A DNA stretch of 64,000 bases from Diphasiastrum complanatum (Eukaryota > Streptophyta > Lycopodiopsida > Lycopodiales > Lycopodiaceae), in NCBI GenBank assembly GCA_029204225.1, contig CM055098.1:53695824-53759823 (forward strand). Reading direction: 5' to 3'. Below the pieces are notes generated by a model. It was not told the DNA's origin. It saw only the letters and a program-made list of their open reading frames with translations, and did not search any database. A program made the position numbers and the translations under genes. Below, piece after piece: positions 51,001 to 63,067 of this stretch. How positions within the stretch are numbered: the first letter of the stretch is position 1; each line of letters opens with the position of its first letter.

Positions 51001-53690
51001 CATGGAAGAATCGCCATATTTACTTTATGATGCTACTTTTAGAGGTCATCATCAGTACCTCGTACCCCACAAAAGTTTTTAATAGGTAAGCTGCTGCCTG
51101 CTGCTGTGTGATTGCTAGGCCTAGTGGGATGTGTAGTGTGTAATCCGAGAAATTGAGAAATGATTCGGGAAAGCCGGCAATATGTGTAAATGGAACTGGG
51201 ATAGTTTTTTTTTTTGTTAATACCGGCTTTCCCGAGAAAGTTTGTGTGTGGATTTTGCAAGAATGTGTTCTAATTTCTAGACACTCAAACTAAATACTCC
51301 AAAATGTGAGAGCCATTCGTGGCTTGGTGGTGATGGGACTTCCGAATTGACAGCAACCATCTTTTTGGAAGAAACTTCGTGGGTTTTGTTGCAACTTTGC
51401 ACGGGTCTTTAATGATGGAAGATCGCCAAAAGATTGCAGCCTTTTTTGAAATTTTCTACAAGTTCAATTCACCTTTTTGGTAGCTATTCCTTTACATCAC
51501 AAAAGTGTGTCCATAAACAACATCGCTTTCCGATTCAACCTTTTTGCTTTAATCACATGAAAGATCTGTCAAGTTCCAACCAAGTTCAAATTTCATGACT
51601 TTATGGGAAAAAAGGAAGTTGAAAAGCACCTCCACACCATATAATTACAAAAAAGGACTCTGTTTTCTAATCCGAAAGTAATTGTTTATTTAAGTCTTTC
51701 AACCCACATGCCAAATGTTATTGTAAAAAGGATCAAGGCTTTTGAAATTTGCCTTGACTCTTGAAGCTTGAGCTCTCTCCTAAAGTTACAACTTACAACT
51801 AAAGGTTTACCCATGATTAACATAAACCTAGGAGATAGTGTCATTTGCAAGTTGCCACAGCTGGGCCCAGGCATCAGCAGGCTGCTCATCAGATTCTCAG
51901 AACTATTTTAAAGCAAAGCAGAGTACTCTGACCATCTTATTCAAGCTAAGGATATTAGATAGCTTGTCCCCTAACTTTTTCAATTGATGAGTACAAGTAC
52001 CTACTGCTAGCATCCTAGATTCCCTAGCCCTTTCTCGCCTTTTCTCCCACCAAAAGGCTGCCCAAAATTATAAAGAAACATAAAAAGGCAAACTCGTCCT
52101 TTCTGTGGGTCTCAAGAGCCAGGGCGGCGCCTTTGGCAGGCCGGTGCACCAATCAGGGGCCCCACTTTGATGGCCAATTAAAAGGTGCAAAGCAGTGGTT
52201 TGCGGTAGGGGGTCCCCCAGGACGAATCAAATTTTAGGTGGGACCTTTTTCAGACCAATCTACCGACCAATCTCTCAAACAAATTCAAAAGGAAGCCTAA
52301 ACTACTCTTTTGCATAGCTTTTTCAGGCCTGAGGCTATATCATACAATAATTCACAAAAAAAAACACACTTTCTCCAAGCTCCTTTTGGATTTAGCTTCA
52401 ATTTCCCCCAACAACTAAATGCTGGAGTTCACTTGGATCCATATGGATTCTTAGCATCCTTTTGGCCTAAAATTTGCTTTTGACTAGCGGTTTCAACTCA
52501 ATATTACCTAGACTCCATTGGACATTTGGATTTGCTTTTGGCTCTTATTGTTGACTAGCTCAACTCACTACTAACCATAGTTTGGTGAACCGACTCCCGA
52601 GTTTCTTTTCAATGCTCTTTGAAATATTTTCAAGCCAAACTTGTAAACAAGCTAGATGAAAGTCTTAAACCATAAGAACAAAACCTAATAATTGTAAAAT
52701 CTATATGTCCAATTATATAGTTATATATTTTTTATCAAAAAATCACCTACAAATTGTACAATGAATATGTAAAATGCCAATTTTCACAATTGCCATACAA
52801 AACTTTATCATTTTTTGGTGAGCACAAGAGTTTTTTTTCATAATAGCATATTTTCAAGAATGACTTAAGTGGCATTCAAGGTCCCCCCATAATTCAAGAA
52901 TGTAGGCTGGTGCATGATGGAGAGATCTTTCTTCTACCTAAGAAGTCCCCACCACTTTTGGATGAGCATTGAGACCACAACGTCTACTCACAAGCAATCT
53001 TGGTTGAAAATACCCTTTTTTCTTTTTTCCTAAAACCTATACTTCAACCTCTTGACTTGCTCCACACTAGACTCCAATAGACCTTTCAAGTTTGGAGTTT
53101 TGTACACCTTTTTGGTTTGGCATTAACAATTTGTGATGTAATGTCTGTATGATGATGCATATCCTAGGGTTCTTTTTTCCCCCACAAAAGCTACTTTGAC
53201 AATAAAATCTGTACAAAGTACTATAAGACCATAAATCCTCATCAACATTCTTAGAAAAAATGCGTTCACACACACTAGCTATGTAGTCTTCCATCACTTG
53301 GGCCTATATATTGTGGAGTCTCCATGCAACCACTTTGATGTTTCCTTTTCGTTTCCTGATTCTCTTGCTTTTTACCTCTTCCATATATTCTAGAGTAATA
53401 AGGATTTGGACATATTCCATAATCGTGAGACCTCACCATTTGTTCTCAACATTATATAGGGCAAGTGATGGGTTTAAACTTGAAGTAGAAGTGTAATAAA
53501 TGGTTTTGTTGACAACCAAAGAATAACACAAAAGCAAGTCTTTCTCAGTCTTGTTGATACTATAAATTCTATTGACATTGCCTTTGTAATTACATTTAAG
53601 GGCAAGAGATTGTTGAAGGATTCTCAAAGAATTTTTTTTTTGCTTGCCACCTTAGTTATTTCGGCATTTTCTATTTTCCTTGTCTAAACA
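48060..53690. other. Long gene-poor AT-rich region
   Basis: No supported gene in either strand. Short frames at 49030-49240, 49612-49854, 50886-51089 and 53067-53297 carry no motif. At 52120-52230 there is a local GC-rich patch. The region is most likely old, unrecognisable transposon sequence. Confidence 0.4.
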
Positions 53691-53702
53691 CTAGGTTGAT
53701 TA

Positions 53703-53930
53703 TTGGAGTCGCAATCAATATTGAGTCAGGTTATTTTGAGTCATGATTATGCACTTTCAACCAATGTGAGTACTTCAAATGCCCAATTATGGCATCAAAG
53801 ATTACGACATTTAAATATGAGATCTATCTTGTACATGCATCACAATAGTATGGTTAAGGATCTAAGCATTAATGTTGCCTCCACTGTGTAGGGTTAAGGA
53901 TCTAAGCATTAATGTTGCCTCCTCTGTGTA
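53703..53930 (+). pseudogene. Copia gag-pre-integrase fragment with a 41-bp tandem duplication
   Basis: NAQLWHQRLRHLNMRS matches the LWHxRLGH motif of the zinc domain that precedes the copia integrase (here Gly is Arg). The stretch GTTAAGGATCTAAGCATTAA and what follows it, to TGTGTAGG, occurs twice in tandem (about 53852-53892 and 53893-53933). The fragment is cut at 53926 by a gypsy LTR. Confidence 0.7.
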
Positions 53931-54506
53931 GGGGGTATTCCCAACACAACGTGAGCAAAGGGATAAATTTAATAATAAATGTGTTGCGAGGGCATGGCTT
54001 CCTACGTGTATAAGTCCATGGCCCAATGAGCACGTGAGCTAATCATAAATTGAAATAATAGACTTGGGCCCTTTATAATTAAAATAAAGCTTGAGGCCCA
54101 AAGTCATTTTAAAACTTAGAGTTTACTTTTAAGAGTTGGGTCCACTTTTGTACTCACATGAATCTTGTGAATTCTAATGTACTTTTTATGGACCCTTGGA
54201 TCAAGTTGGGTCCAAGATGAATGGATAGGATCATTGTGAATATTAGCCAATAGGATTTTGGGGCAAGGGCCTTCCCCATTCATAAAAAGGCCATTTGTAC
54301 TCTATTTGCATGCTTAATGAGAAGGAGGAAACTCTACTATTTTTGGAAGAGAAACATCCTCATTTGCTATTCAATGCTTGCTATTGCTCTTGTTGTTTTC
54401 ATTTGCTTTCAAGTTCATGCTTTGTTGGTTTCATTAGTTTATGTTTCTCCCTTAGCAAGTACAATGAGCAAGTGAGCTACCCTCCCTCCTCACACACACA
54501 CACACA

Positions 54507-54548
<42 letters not shown>

Positions 54549-54799
54549 TCTGAGTCTACCTTCTATGCTCCTTCTATTCATTTTACTCTCTTTCTCTCCC
54601 TCTCTTTCACTACAAATTATGTGGAATGCTAATTTAGTGGAGTAAGTTAGTGGGGGTAGTGTTGAAGGTGGTAGTGTTAGTGAAAGAAGTAGAGAACTAT
54701 TTAAAAGTAGTATCTTTACATAGTTAGGTACCTATCCAGTGTTCTAACCCTTGTTGATAGGCGGGAGGGCTACTACTACGCAAGATCTTCGACCCTGCA
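53927..54799 (+). mobile_element. Gypsy LTR, nearly complete
   Basis: It begins TGTAGGGGGTATTCCC and ends CGACCCTGCA, one base before TGGCGCCATTGCCGAGG. That primer-binding site type is common in plant gypsy elements. The LTR carries a (CA)n(CT)n tract at 54491-54547. Its inverted, truncated relative is at 26928-27492. Confidence 0.7.
54491..54547. repeat. (CA)n(CT)n microsatellite in LTR
   Basis: Compound dinucleotide run within the gypsy LTR. Confidence 0.92.
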
Positions 54800-54800
54800 G

Positions 54801-54817
54801 TGGCGCCATTGCCGAGG
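54801..54817 (+). other. Primer-binding site (gypsy type)
   Basis: TGGCGCCATTGCCGAGG differs little from the TGGCGCCGTTGCCGGGG site usual after plant gypsy LTRs. It follows the LTR end CTGCA after one base. Confidence 0.75.
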
Positions 54818-55146
54818 ATAGGTTCTCACTAACTAGTATAGCTACATTTTAGTTATTTCTTGCTTTTTAGAGTAGTTTTAGGTGAATTTTGGGGTAGGAA
54901 GAATTAGTTTTCTGTATTTTCTTGTGTTTGGACTATTCTCAGCTAGCGGAGGAGGTGTGAGAGGATAGAGGAGGCCTTGAACAGTCTCTAAAGGCTTGAC
55001 ATCCAAACCAAAATTTGAGAAAATCCAAAAAACACACCAATCTGCATTTTGGAGGGAAAAAAAGCCAAATTTTCCATCAAATTTTGTTTTCTCCAGAAGC
55101 AGTGAGAGATAGCCCTCGCATGACTGTCAGCAGCTCTAGGGTATTG

Positions 55147-55370
55147 TAGGAAAAATAGTAATTATTCTTCCACAGAGAACACAATGGAAATAAGTCAAAC
55201 TAATATCAGTGTCTTCAATCGGGTCTGTTTCTTATCTATGTACTAATAGGATAGTTTTGTCTTGATTGAGTATAGCGAGCGGAATTAATATGCGAAATTA
55301 AGAGACAGCTTAGGACAATTTTAGACAAACAAAAACTATTGATCAAAAACAAATTTTTATATCGACTCTA
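55147..55370 (-). repeat. LTR segment, copy 1 of a direct repeat
   Basis: The sequence from AGGAAAAATAGTAATTATTC to about 55368 is repeated at 55548-55765 with roughly ten percent difference. With the primer-site units between, it reads as two LTR 3' ends (minus strand) separated by an array. Confidence 0.6.
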
Positions 55371-55373
55371 TAT

Positions 55374-55547
55374 GATCTGATACCACTGTATCAACTCTAA
55401 TTCGCTTTGATACCACTATATCAGCACAATATGCTCTGATACCATTGTATTAGCTCTGATTTTATATGCTCTGATACCGTTGTATCAACACAATATGCTC
55501 TGATACCACTATATCAGCTTTAATCCTGTACGCTCTGATACCACTAT
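55374..55547 (-). repeat. Tandem array of primer-binding-site-like units
   Basis: Six units of the type GCTCTGATACCAC-TNTATCA, spaced about 30 bp (starting near 55373, 55404, 55433, 55468, 55498 and 55532). The reverse complement of each contains TGGTATCAGAGC or a close variant, the copia primer-binding site. The last unit lies next to an LTR edge. Confidence 0.75.
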
Positions 55548-55900
55548 AGGAAAAATAGTAATTATTCTTCCACAGAGAATACGATGAAAGTTTGAATAAA
55601 TCAAACTAATATCAATGTCTTCAATAGGGTCTGTTCCTAATCTATGTACCAATAGAATAGTTTTGTCTTGATTGAATATAGCGTGTGGAATTAATATGTG
55701 GAATTAAGAGACAACTTAAGACAATTTTAGACAAATAGAAACTATTGGTCAAAAATGAATTTTTATAACTCTGAATTTGAATCACCAATATACATCTCTT
55801 GCTATCTTAACTCATTGTTGTGTCTCTGATTGAATGAGTCTAAGAGTCTCTTCAGCATGAGAGTGTGTTTACAACAAGTAGTGCACATGTATTTATATTT
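55548..55900 (-). mobile_element. Copia-type LTR end, minus orientation
   Basis: The plus-strand start AGGAAAAATAG directly follows the primer-site array. The first 215 bp repeat 55147-55370. It continues through a region with GTGTGTTTACAACAAG to about 55900. The other edge is not defined. Confidence 0.5.
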
Positions 55901-56369
55901 TTTACAAGTAGAGTTGAGGAAGTCCTCCAAATCCAAGGTAGAGCCTCCAAAAGCAACCTGCAAGCTTCAAGATGCTCCCCAACTCCAAGCTAGGATGCCT
56001 CCACCTGCAAGTAAGGATCTGCAAGCCTCCAAGGATCTCTCCTCCACCTGTGTCCCTACTCTTTAAACACAAAGATAGATAACAAGCTGGCCTCAAGTAT
56101 TCACCACCCAACCATAGCTAGATCCAAGCTCCAAGCAAGACCTATCTAGCACCCCCTTGCTAATCATAAACAAATCACAAGCATACCACAACACTCCATA
56201 GCATTCTCAAGATCCAAACCCTACTTATGTCCCATATCGTAAGCAAGATCCAAACCTCAAGCATACTACCACAAGAAAGCACTCTACACACTAGTAGCAA
56301 CACTAGAGCATAAGCAAAGAAAACAAGAGAGATCTCTCCTCCCCCTCCCCCCCAATGGGCACCCTACTA

Positions 56370-56660
56370 CCCTCATATGGATGGCCCATGGACCCCTCCA
56401 ATGCTTATGGATGCGCAGGACATCCGGGTATACAAAGAACGCTTGACTTAGTTCAAAGGCAATTTTGGTGTCCTAAGATTAAAAGTCAGGTAGAGGCCTA
56501 TGTACTTAAATGTACTAAGTGCCAGTTAAATAAAGTAGAGAGGCTAAAAGCTAGTGGCCTGTTACATCCTTTAGATATTCCTACTGGAAAGTGGGAAAGT
56601 ATATTTATGGATTTTGTGGTCGGGCTACATTCGGATATTCATGGAATTACTACAATTAGC
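56370..56660 (+). pseudogene. Gypsy integrase zinc domain and linker
   Basis: GHPGIQRTLDLVQRQFWCPK, then YVLKCTKCQL, form the His-Cys zinc domain (first His region partly lost). LLHPLDIPTGKWESIFMDFV follows and matches 36600-36660. It ends abruptly in SNSEAKMYVTFIDDF, where copia sequence starts. Confidence 0.75.
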
Positions 56661-57285
56661 AATAGTGAAGCTAAGATGTATGTAACTTTCATTGATGATT
56701 TTTGTAGATTTTGTTGATCTATCTATTAAAGAGAAAAGATGAAGTGTATGATGTCTTGTTAAGTTCAAGAATGCAAGGGAGAGCCAATTTTCCACAAAGA
56801 TCAAGTGCTTAAAGAGTGACAATGTTGGAGAATACATATTTACCAAGTTTAAGGCTTTTTGTGATGAGCATGGGATCAAGAGGGAGTATACAACACCAAG
56901 CAAAATAGAGTGGCCGAGAGGAAGAATAGGACTTTATGTGAAAGTGCCAAAGCCATGAGGTTAAGTGCTAATCTTTATAAGCCATTTTGGGATCAAGCTT
57001 TGTTGTGTGCTAATTTCTTGTGCTATAGGTGGCCGAGTGCTGTTTTGGATGGAAGGACACCTTTTGAGATGCTTAAAACTTTTGGATGCACATGCTATGT
57101 CAATATAACTCTTGATGATAGGACCAAGGAGGATCCATCTTCAAGGAAAGATATATTCATTGGATATAGTGAGGTGAGTAAAGCCTACAAGATTTACATT
57201 CCTACTACTAATAAGGTTTTATTGGTAGAGATGTCATTTTTGATGAGGGGAATACTCCAAAGGTTTCTTCAAGTGATGATGTTGT
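56661..57285 (+). pseudogene. Copia integrase core fragment
   Basis: MYVTFIDDFCRF (first Asp motif), frame changes, then REYTTPS-like and VAERKNRTLCESAKAM (the Glu motif region), PFWDQALLCANFL, GRTPFEMLKTFGCTCYV and SSRKDIFIGYSEVSKAYKIY, typical of copia integrases. At least three frameshifts between 56715 and 56905. It joins directly to gypsy sequence at about 56660. Confidence 0.75.
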
Positions 57286-57779
57286 AGATGGATCTAACAT
57301 TGAAATGACTTCCTTCTATCTTGCAAATTATGGCGAATCTCCGCAAAATATTCTGCAAGGTTTCGCTCCTAATCCACATATAGACTGAATAATTCCGGAT
57401 AAGCCATATTGATATTTATTAGCAAACCTGCATCATTGAATACGTCTAAATATGCAACCGCTTGTGGTTTGTATAGCTGAAACTGCGACTTTCGCTTCCA
57501 AAAATGTCGCTTATTATCTTCGTTTCACAAAAATTGAAGTTCTTTGATACGGATATATTCGCAAGCATACATAGCCGAAGAGCCTATGTATAACTCTACC
57601 GATCCGAAAGGTACAACCTGGAATTTACCCTGGATTATGCCCCAACAGAGACATCCTTTCTGCTTGATAGTGAATTGGCCCATAACCAGAGAAAGTCATC
57701 CTTCTCCCATGCTCGCTTCCAGTCGTCGAAGGCGATCCCTACTGCGCCTGGTAGCATCATGTAATCCACACACCATGAC

Positions 57780-58548
57780 TGTCCTCAACCGCAAAAGCGG
57801 ATTGGTTATGTACCATTATGTTCGAATTGCAGAGAGCCTGGCCACAAGTATCCTGATTGCCCTCAGCCGCAGAAGCCGCAACCCAAATATCAGTATGTAG
57901 CAACACCAGCTGCTGCAGACACAAAAGTGAAAGCTGCGACTGATGCTGTTGTGCAAAGAATTGATGTTATTGAGGGAAAACTGGCAAAGACAGAAGATCA
58001 GTCCTGGCCAAGTGACGTGGAGAAATTATTCAAAGTCACAACGAGAAGCAAAAGCTCCTCGAAACCTGATCAGAAATCTTCAACAAAATGCTAAAAATCC
58101 TCGAAGAATAAATCCTCTAGCAAAACAACGAACAAATCTACGACTAAGGAAGATCTCAAAGATGACCGTGACTATGACCGCAATGCTGCGAAGTTATTTG
58201 CAAAAGATATCTCAGCAGAAACAAAGGAAATCATCAACGCTGAACTTTCGACAGCTGCTGCAGAAAAGGTGGTCACTTTCGAGGATGAGGACGAAGAAAT
58301 CGCGAAGACGAAATTGTCTAGTGTTGTTATCGATAAACCAACCTTGAAATCAAAGACGAAAGAATATGACATCGTGACTGATATTGGATCGCTTCATCCG
58401 AACATTACTTTTGAACAGCTGTTGGCAGATAACACTTATTACAGAAAGCAACTAAAAGGTCTTTCTGTTCTCAAAAAGAAGAAAAAAATTTCTCTGCCAG
58501 ATGCTGGTGTTTTGTCTATCGATTTAGGTGATCAAAAAATTGCCAATT
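57780..58548 (+). pseudogene. Gypsy gag (zinc knuckle to C-terminus)
   Basis: CSNCREPGHKYPDC (57822-57863) is a perfect C-X2-C-X4-H-X4-C knuckle between proline-glutamine repeats. Beyond it the frame continues, with one stop near 58092, through a lysine- and serine-rich segment to the open frame 58269-58550, which leads to the protease. The N-terminal capsid part is not recognisable upstream. Confidence 0.7.
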
Positions 58549-59388
58549 GACTCTGGTTTTTGTGTAAATATAATAACAAAAGACACATCTCATGCTCAAG
58601 GGCTGATTGACATTCAACCGATATAGCGAAACATCAAGTTAGCTGATTTGACACGACAAAAACTTGTTGGAGAACTGAAAGATGTCACTGTCTACATTCA
58701 AGCCAAGCCATTCACAATGAATTTTATTGTTATCAAACCAATCGATTTGTCATCTTATTCTGTGCTGATTGGACGACCTTGGCTTTATCAATCAAACGCA
58801 AGTGTACATTGGAAATCCAGAGAGCTGAGATTTCAGACTGGTGAGACCAATAACCGAGGTAAGCTAGCAGAACAAGTCATAACCTGGAGTTGTGACAATT
58901 ATGAAGGTGAAACTCCTTTGTTCGACACCAATTTTACATCAGAAGAATCTTTGTATGCCTTGAATATTTTTCCCAATGGATCTGATATTGAAGTGCAGTA
59001 CTTTGAATGTTATGAGAATGCTGATGACGAAGAATTCTTCGATGCCTGCGACGCTGAAGCGGATGTTTCGTATGAAGAGATTAACGTTGCAGAAACGAAT
59101 TCGAAAGAGTCTAACGATTCGAGTGACAAATCTGAACACGAATTTGGTAACAAGAACCAGGTTGACGACAAGAAAACATCTGTGGAGTCAACCATGCGTG
59201 AAATACATGGCCATACCAAGGCCAATATGACAGAAGACATCATTTTACCAGATTCTACTCAACTGATTGAACTTGCACCTGGCAGATTTGTGCATGTTTC
59301 GAAGTCACTTGGAGAATCAGAGTTAGTGGAATTCACTGAACTATTGAAGGAGTATCAGGACATTTTTGCCTGGTCGCTCGACGTTTGA
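58530..59388 (+). pseudogene. Gypsy aspartic protease and start of RT
   Basis: LPIDSGFCVNII (about 58540) resembles the protease active-site D-S/T-G motif. A stop near 58624 precedes the open frame 58648-59388, with LADLTRQKLVGELKDV, SYSVLIGRPWL and then an acidic linker. ELTELLKEYQDIFAWSLDV-like sequence at 59330-59388 is the segment that opens the gypsy RT. The frame ends where the insertion begins. Confidence 0.7.
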
Positions 59389-59394
59389 AGGGTA

Positions 59395-60167
59395 TATGTT
59401 GTAAAGCTACCTTTCCAAGCTTTACTTTCGGCACCACTGGCGCCAGCATTGTCCCCGACGCCAGCAGCGCCCCTGCTGCTCCCGGCGCCAATGGCGCCGG
59501 CGCCGCTCCCGGTGCCACTGTGACTAGAATCCAGCTGGCGCCAAGTTCTCATGGCTGAAAATCTTTGATCGATTCTAGCGAAGTCCAGAGAGCTCAGATC
59601 GATGTGCAATCACCTCACACGATCTAGGCATGATTAAAGGAAGCCTGGGGATCCATAAAATCTAGAGAGAGAAAATGACTTTCTAGAGAGAGAAAATCTT
59701 AGAGAGAGAAAAACGTGCTTCACCAGCCTGGGTAGAGTGCTTGGTATGAGGGGGGGTGCAGAGCTCAGATCGATGTGCAATCACCTTACACGATCTAGGC
59801 ATGATTAAAGGAAGCTTGGGGATCAATAGAATTTAGAGAGAGAAAATGACTTTCCAGAGAGAAAATTCTAGAGAGAGAAAAATGTGCTTTACCAGCCTGG
59901 GTAGAGTGCTTGGTTTGAGGGGGGTGCCAAATCCCACCAATACTATAAGGGAGTGCGGGTTGCGACTCAGGGCGAGCTCCAACCAAGTCTCAGCCTCCCT
60001 TGCTGGAATGTTGTCCTGGCACTCTCCTTGGCATGCCAGCTCCCCAGAGACTAAGGTCGGTCACACACTTGAAATGTAACCTTCTCAGATTTATCAATAA
60101 AGTGGGATTTTTCTCAAACTGACTCTGATTACCTTCTGGGTTTCAGTGTTCGGTAAAAGCGCCAGTT
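59395..60167 (+). mobile_element. Insertion replacing the RT core, with internal tandem duplication
   Basis: It separates the RT start (AWSLDV) from its NAPATFQRIM motif. It contains a GC-rich run of GGCGCC-type words (59440-59535), a tandem duplication (about 59597-59760 and 59763-59925, both with GAGAGAGAAAATGACTTTC), and the AATAAA-bearing tail that matches 11015-11140. It is probably an LTR-like or non-autonomous repeat. About 150 codons of RT have been lost as well. Confidence 0.6.
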
Positions 60168-61147
60168 GTAACGCTCCAGCGACTTTTCAGCGAATTATGA
60201 TGTTAATCTTTGCTGCCTTCCTGAGAACTTTTCTTGCAATATTTATTGATGATTTCTGTGTATACAGTGATATAAAGACACACCTGCAGAAACTGAAATT
60301 AACATTGCAATGGTGTTGAGATACTTGTTTATCTCTTCATCCAGAGAAATGTTTTTTTGGTATGAAAGAAGGAATATTGCTCGGACACAGAATATCTAAT
60401 AGAGAAATAGAAGTCGACAAAGATAAAGTCGAGCTTATAAAAAATCTTCAGATACCAACCAATTTACGTGAACTAAGAGCTTTCTTAGGACATGTTGGCT
60501 ATTACAGGAGATTTATTCAAAATCATGCTTCTATTGTTGCCTCTCTTACACATCTACTAAAGAAACAAGTAGAATACTTGTGGACGAATGAACAGCAGAA
60601 AGCATTCGAAGATCTTAAGCAAAGGTTGATTAATGCTCCTATTCTGAGACCACCCAACTAGGCTATTTTATTTCACAGCTATGTGGATGTTTCTACATTT
60701 GCTATTGGCATCTTTCTAAGCCAGAAGGACGACCAGAAGAAGGATTATCCCATCTACTATGCGAGTCGACAACTCAGTGCATCAGAGAAGAATTTTTCGG
60801 CTACAGAAAGGGAAGCACTTGGCACGATTTTCACTGTTAAAAAATTTTGACATTATTTGTTGGGATATGCATTTATTTTTCATGTGGATCATTATGTTCT
60901 TAAGTATCTTGTAAATAAACCAGATCTATCAGGACGAATTGCTCGATGGATTCTACTTCTGCAAGAATTTACTTATCAAGTAGAGCTTCGTCAAGGAAAA
61001 TATCATACGAATGCTGATTATCTATCGCGACTCAACACCGGAAAAATTGAAGACCCTATCAGTGATGATTTTCTAACCGAACATTTATTCGAAATTTCAT
61101 CTACAAATTTGTTATATTCTGATATTATTATTTATTTAAAGGATTAG
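60168..61147 (+). pseudogene. Gypsy RT C-terminal part and RNase H
   Basis: NAPATFQRIM, then FIDDF (the catalytic YxDD box, here F-I-D-D), LHPEKCFFG, LLGHRIS, LRELRAFLGHVGYYRRFI and HLLKK complete RT. RNase H follows with YVDVSTFAIG, YPIYYASRQLS, ATEREALG and HVDHYVLKYL, and ends with ADYLSRL. Stops at about 60319, 60659 and 60848. Confidence 0.8.
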
Positions 61148-61209
61148 ATATATTTGGATGGTTACGATTTGGAACAAAAGACAGTTTTTCAATATAAGGT
61201 AGCACCTTA

Positions 61210-62361
61210 TACAATTATTAGTAGCACCTTATACAATTATTAACAATGTTCTGTACAAGCTTGGTGCTGACTATCAACTACGAAGATGTCTCGAAACTGA
61301 AGACATTAAAAAGGTTGTTGAAGCCTTACACTCAAAAGATGCTGGTGGACATTTTGCTTTGAAGAATACTATTAATAAGATATTGACTGCCAAGTATTGG
61401 TGGCCAACAATGTTCAAGGATGTATCAAATTTTATTCGTTCATGTGATCCATGCCAGAGATTTGGTAAGCCTACAAAAGCAATGAATTGGCCATTGACAC
61501 CAATCTTGCCTCTAGCACCATTCTAGAAGTGGGGGATTGACTTTGTCGGTCCAATCAAACCTGTTACCCGACATACGAAATGTTGTTATATTCTAGTTGC
61601 CATAGATTATGCTACCAAGAACGTTGAAGCAGAGGCGACGAACGAAACGATGCGAAAACTGTCGCGACGTTCTTATTCAAAAGTATAATCACAAGATATG
61701 GTTGTCCACTTGAATTAGTAAGTGACCGAGGAACAAATTTTCTAAATGATACGATATGGTTGCTGACAACCTATTTTCTGATCAAACAAAGAAAAACTAC
61801 ACCGTATAATCCAAAAGCAAACGGGTTGACAGAAAGAGCTAATGGAATCTTATGTAAGATCCTGACTAAAATTACTAAATAGCACATGCAACAAATTGGG
61901 ATCAGAAACTACCATCAGTTCTCTGGGCTTATCGCAACACAGAGAAAATCACGTCAAAACAGACACCATATTTCCTTACATATGGTATGCATCCTATCTT
62001 GCCAATTGAATTCGAGGTGAAAACCTTTCGTATTCAAGCTCAATGAACAAATGCAAAATTAATAAATGAAAGGTTGACTAATATTGAAGAACTAGTTGAA
62101 GCTCAAGAGACTTCACAAAAACTAACGGAGGAAATCCAGAAACAAAAAAAGAAGAAATATGACAATCATATAAAAAAATGTGATCTTAAAGCTGATGATT
62201 ATGCGCTAATATATGACAGTCGCCATCAAAATTTCCCTGGAAAACTCCATATGCGATGGCTTGGACCATATAAAGTCATAGAGGTGTTTGACAATAGTTT
62301 TGTGCAACTTCAATCACTTGAAGGTGAACTATTACCGACATGTAATAACGGTGCAGACTAA
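61210..62361 (+). pseudogene. Gypsy integrase
   Basis: Zinc domain: ALHSKDAGGHFA and CDPCQRFGKP. Core: WGIDFVGPI (first Asp), VSDRG-like after a frameshift (about 61720) and PKANGLTERANG-like (about 61815) in other frames. The C-terminal open frame 62074-62361 has a lysine-rich coiled segment, LKADDYALIYDSRHQNFPG and MRWLGPYKVIEV. The missing frames between 61540 and 62060 show decay. Confidence 0.75.
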
Positions 62362-62880
62362 AGAAATATTACCTTTGACCAGAATTTTTTTTATTCTGAT
62401 TATTTTCTAGTATTTTTCTGAAAATAATCGCGAATTTTCTTTTATTTTTTTTCTTTCTAGAAATTTTTCAGAAATTTTCGAGAAATTTTCTTGACTTCTC
62501 TCAATCTTTCAATATCATTTTAAAAGTATTTTCGAGAATTTTTTGAGAGACTTTTTAACATTATCTCCAGTTTCTTGAGAAATTTTTGTGAGTTTCTGTA
62601 CATTGTTTTTAAGATCCTTCGAGAAAGTTTTGCGAAACTTTCTAGAATCTTTCTAGCATATTTTTGAGAATCTCTCTACCTACTTTTTGTATCCCTCCAT
62701 TAAAGATGATGGCCACGTGATCATCATTATTCACACGTGTGTATGCTCACAGATATTGTTTTTTTTTTCTTAATTTATTTTTTTTCTTTTTACAAACGAT
62801 CTTCCTTCATTAAAGATCGATCTGGCAAATTATAGTTTCAAACACTGAGCCATGCACGTCCTCCATAAATGGAAGTGACA
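62362..62880. other. T-rich region between pol and the next ORF
   Basis: Repeated words of the type GAATTTTTTGAGA and TCTAGAAATTTTTC, with a poly-T-rich stretch at 62758-62790. It may be the leader of the next ORF or the 3' leader of the gypsy element. Confidence 0.4.
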
Positions 62881-63067
62881 GATGTCAAGTCACATGTCAC
62901 ATGATCATCCCTTTCACACCGCTACTGCTTATCAGAGTTATTTACTACTTTTTCTCTTTACACTTTCTACCTGCGAAGTTTACGCTTTTCTGCGTTCATT
63001 CTTTGCGATCAAAGGATCTTTTTGCGAACTATTGCGATCTACGAAGCTATCGTTCAACATTCAAACA

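Larger units (their letters stand above)
57300..62361 (+). mobile_element. Ty3/gypsy element, gag-PR-RT-RNase H-IN order
   Basis: One element read from gag (57780) to the integrase C-terminus (62361). The order RT-RNase H-integrase assigns it to Ty3/gypsy. Each domain has stops or frameshifts, and the middle of RT is replaced by foreign sequence (59395-60167). I did not find its LTRs with confidence. Confidence 0.7.

Noticed and set aside
55374-55547. CRISPR-like spacing of repeats
   Set aside because: This is plant nuclear DNA, the units are primer-binding-site-like, and spacers are not unique; no cas genes.
62882-63067. Upstream extension of the last ORF
   Set aside because: The extension is T-rich and hydrophobic; MASASGSSS at 63068 is the more natural start.
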